A DNA stretch of 6,535 nt from Dehalococcoidia bacterium (GTDB lineage: Bacteria; Chloroflexota; Dehalococcoidia; Dehalococcoidales; Fen-1064), in contig JAUYDN010000026.1 of NCBI GenBank assembly GCA_030691775.1, positions 1-6,535 on the forward strand, written 5' to 3'. Below are positions 5,637 through 6,535 of this stretch, piece by piece. A program made the translations under genes and the position numbers. Position 1 is the first letter of the stretch. Each line of letters opens with the position of its first letter. Below the pieces are notes generated by a model. It saw nothing but the letters and a program-made list of their open reading frames with translations. It was not told the origin of the DNA and searched no databases.

Positions 5637-6365
5637 TTATGGTGCCGACAGCGCGACATACACTACCGGTGGCTTTCTTGAATTGTCTCGTTTGAGCGTA
5701 AATGTTTGTGGATATTTTTTAATGAGAGATTGTAACTGCTGGTGACCGTAAGTGCGTGGATCAAATGCTGGGTCCAATTGCCGAAGAACTGAGCCTAGCG
5801 CCGACAGATGAATCCATTCCTCCTCTTTCGCAGCTAGATTGAACCCTTCGAGGAGAAGGTTTAAAGGGTCAGATACATCAGACTTCTCTTCTTTTGCTGC
5901 TTTCTTTCTTATTTCCTTGGGTCCAACAAGATTTTCACAGTAGATGAACTGGTTACAGGCGTTGGTGAAAGCTTCTGGGGTCTTTTTCTCTCCCACTCCA
6001 ATAACGAAAAGGCCTTCCTCTCTTATTCTTGTTGCCAGTCGTGTGTAGTCGCTGTCACTGGCAACAATACAGAAGCCGCCCACATTGTTACTGTGGAGCA
6101 GATCCATCGCGTCAATTATCATCGCACTATCTGTGGAATTTTTGCCAACTGTATACCTAAACTGCTGCATGGGCTGAATTGCATGTTTATGAAGTGAATT
6201 CTTCCAGCTATTCATGTTTGTAGTGGTCCAGTCTCCGTATATCCGCTTGATCGTTATCATGCCGACTTTGCTGACTTCTGCCAAGATTTGAGGGAGAAGA
6301 GACGCCTGAGCATTGTCACCATCAATCAGTACTGCAAATCTCATCTGGTCAGATTGTTCGCCCAT
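5637..6365 (-). CDS. NYN-domain (PIN-like) predicted ribonuclease with C-terminal OST-HTH/LOTUS domain
   Basis: This 242-residue cytoplasmic protein is predicted to bind and possibly cleave RNA. The N-terminal NYN domain of the LabA/limkain-b1 type (about 8-146) has the expected acidic residues: IDGDN (D15, D17), the NSTDSAM and IIDAMD stretch (D79, D85), and SDSDY (D104, D106). These would form the metal-binding nuclease site. A charged linker (about 148-166) leads to an OST-HTH/LOTUS domain (about 167-240) with the pattern LSALGSVLRQLDPAFDPRTYG (188-207, the conserved LG...FDPR.YG signature). LOTUS domains bind RNA in characterised cases. The ATG at 6363-6365 is favoured over the internal Met8 because AAAGAGGTG lies a few bases upstream. 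The gene stands alone, convergent to the flavoenzyme operon, and its DNA is noticeably richer in A and T than the left-hand genes. The RNA target is unknown. Confidence 0.88.
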   Translation of the reverse strand: MGEQSDQMRFAVLIDGDNAQASLLPQILAEVSKVGMITIKRIYGDWTTTNMNSWKNSLHKHAIQPMQQFRYTVGKNSTDSAMIIDAMDLLHSNNVGGFCIVASDSDYTRLATRIREEGLFVIGVGEKKTPEAFTNACNQFIYCENLVGPKEIRKKAAKEEKSDVSDPLNLLLEGFNLAAKEEEWIHLSALGSVLRQLDPAFDPRTYGHQQLQSLIKKYPQTFTLKRDNSRKPPVVYVALSAP

Positions 6366-6397
6366 TTTACACCTCTTTGGTTATCTATTGGTATCAA

Positions 6398-6403
6398 ATT
6401 ATA
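6398..6403 (-). promoter_or_regulatory. -10 box of the NYN/OST-HTH gene
   Basis: Read on the minus strand this is TATAAT, a perfect -10 consensus, 32 bases before the start codon. It implies a leader of roughly 25 bases, enough for the ribosome binding site. No good -35 box is seen at 16-18 bases spacing, so the promoter may need an activator, or the match may be chance in AT-rich DNA. Confidence 0.4.
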
Positions 6404-6435
6404 AATCCAACAGAAACAGTCAGTGTCGTTTCCCA

Positions 6436-6447
6436 GGTTAATTAACC
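6436..6447. promoter_or_regulatory. Perfect 12-base palindrome, possible operator
   Basis: GGTTAATTAACC is identical to its reverse complement and lies 32 bases upstream of the -10 box of the NYN/OST-HTH gene, just beyond where a -35 box would be. That is a usual place for a dimeric regulator to bind. No regulator gene is in the window, and the palindrome does not extend further. Confidence 0.35.
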
Positions 6448-6535
6448 ACCTACTTATAGGATTTTACTTGTATCTACCTGAAATAACAAGGTGTACATTC
6501 TGGCTGAATGCGTGGATATTGCGGTTAGCTACAGG
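6448..6535. other. Right-edge sequence with no recognised gene
   Basis: These last 88 bases hold no supportable gene. On the minus strand one frame is open from the right edge for 23 codons to a TAA at 6464-6466, so it could be the 3' tail of a gene lying outside the window. The stretch is too short to judge. Confidence 0.3.

Noticed and set aside
5513..5695. 60-codon + strand open frame
   Set aside because: It overlaps the 3' end of the convergent NYN/OST-HTH gene, has no ribosome binding site and looks like AT-rich chance coding.

Overview
The window looks like chromosomal DNA from an uncultivated bacterium. The mix of a family-5 solute-binding protein, a multidomain old-yellow-enzyme-type flavoprotein and a DUF169 protein, separated by short palindromic repeats, would fit Chloroflexota (Dehalococcoidia-like). 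That placement is inference from gene content only; there is no rRNA or other phylogenetic marker in the window.

Left part (1-1672): the 3' portion of a gene for an ABC-transporter substrate-binding protein enters from the left edge and ends at a very strong intrinsic terminator, so it is the last gene of its transcript. Next comes an 820-base non-coding stretch (1606-2426) packed with dyad structures: a REP-like hairpin between two imperfect direct repeats, a nested stem region, another REP-like palindrome and, most notably, a ~256-base element bounded by ~32-base inverted repeats that looks like a MITE or a solo non-autonomous insertion element. It ends 63 bases before the next gene.

Centre (2427-5231): a probable two-gene operon. 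The first gene encodes a 659-residue FMN/4Fe-4S/FAD oxidoreductase with the architecture of 2,4-dienoyl-CoA reductase and trimethylamine dehydrogenase. It departs from that family at three places that matter: the catalytic Tyr position, the Cys spacing of the cluster and the NAD(P) glycine loop. The second gene, 69 bases downstream, encodes a DUF169 protein. A likely terminator follows.

Right part (5232-6535): an AT-richer stretch with several small dyads, then on the minus strand a gene for a predicted ribonuclease combining an N-terminal NYN (PIN-like) domain with a C-terminal OST-HTH/LOTUS RNA-binding domain. It has a good ribosome binding site, a consensus -10 box and a perfect 12-base palindrome upstream. 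No gene is seen from 6366 to the right edge.

No CRISPR array, tRNA, rRNA or intact transposase gene was recognised. The most unusual items are the divergent flavoenzyme with its DUF169 partner, and the inverted-repeat element upstream of them.
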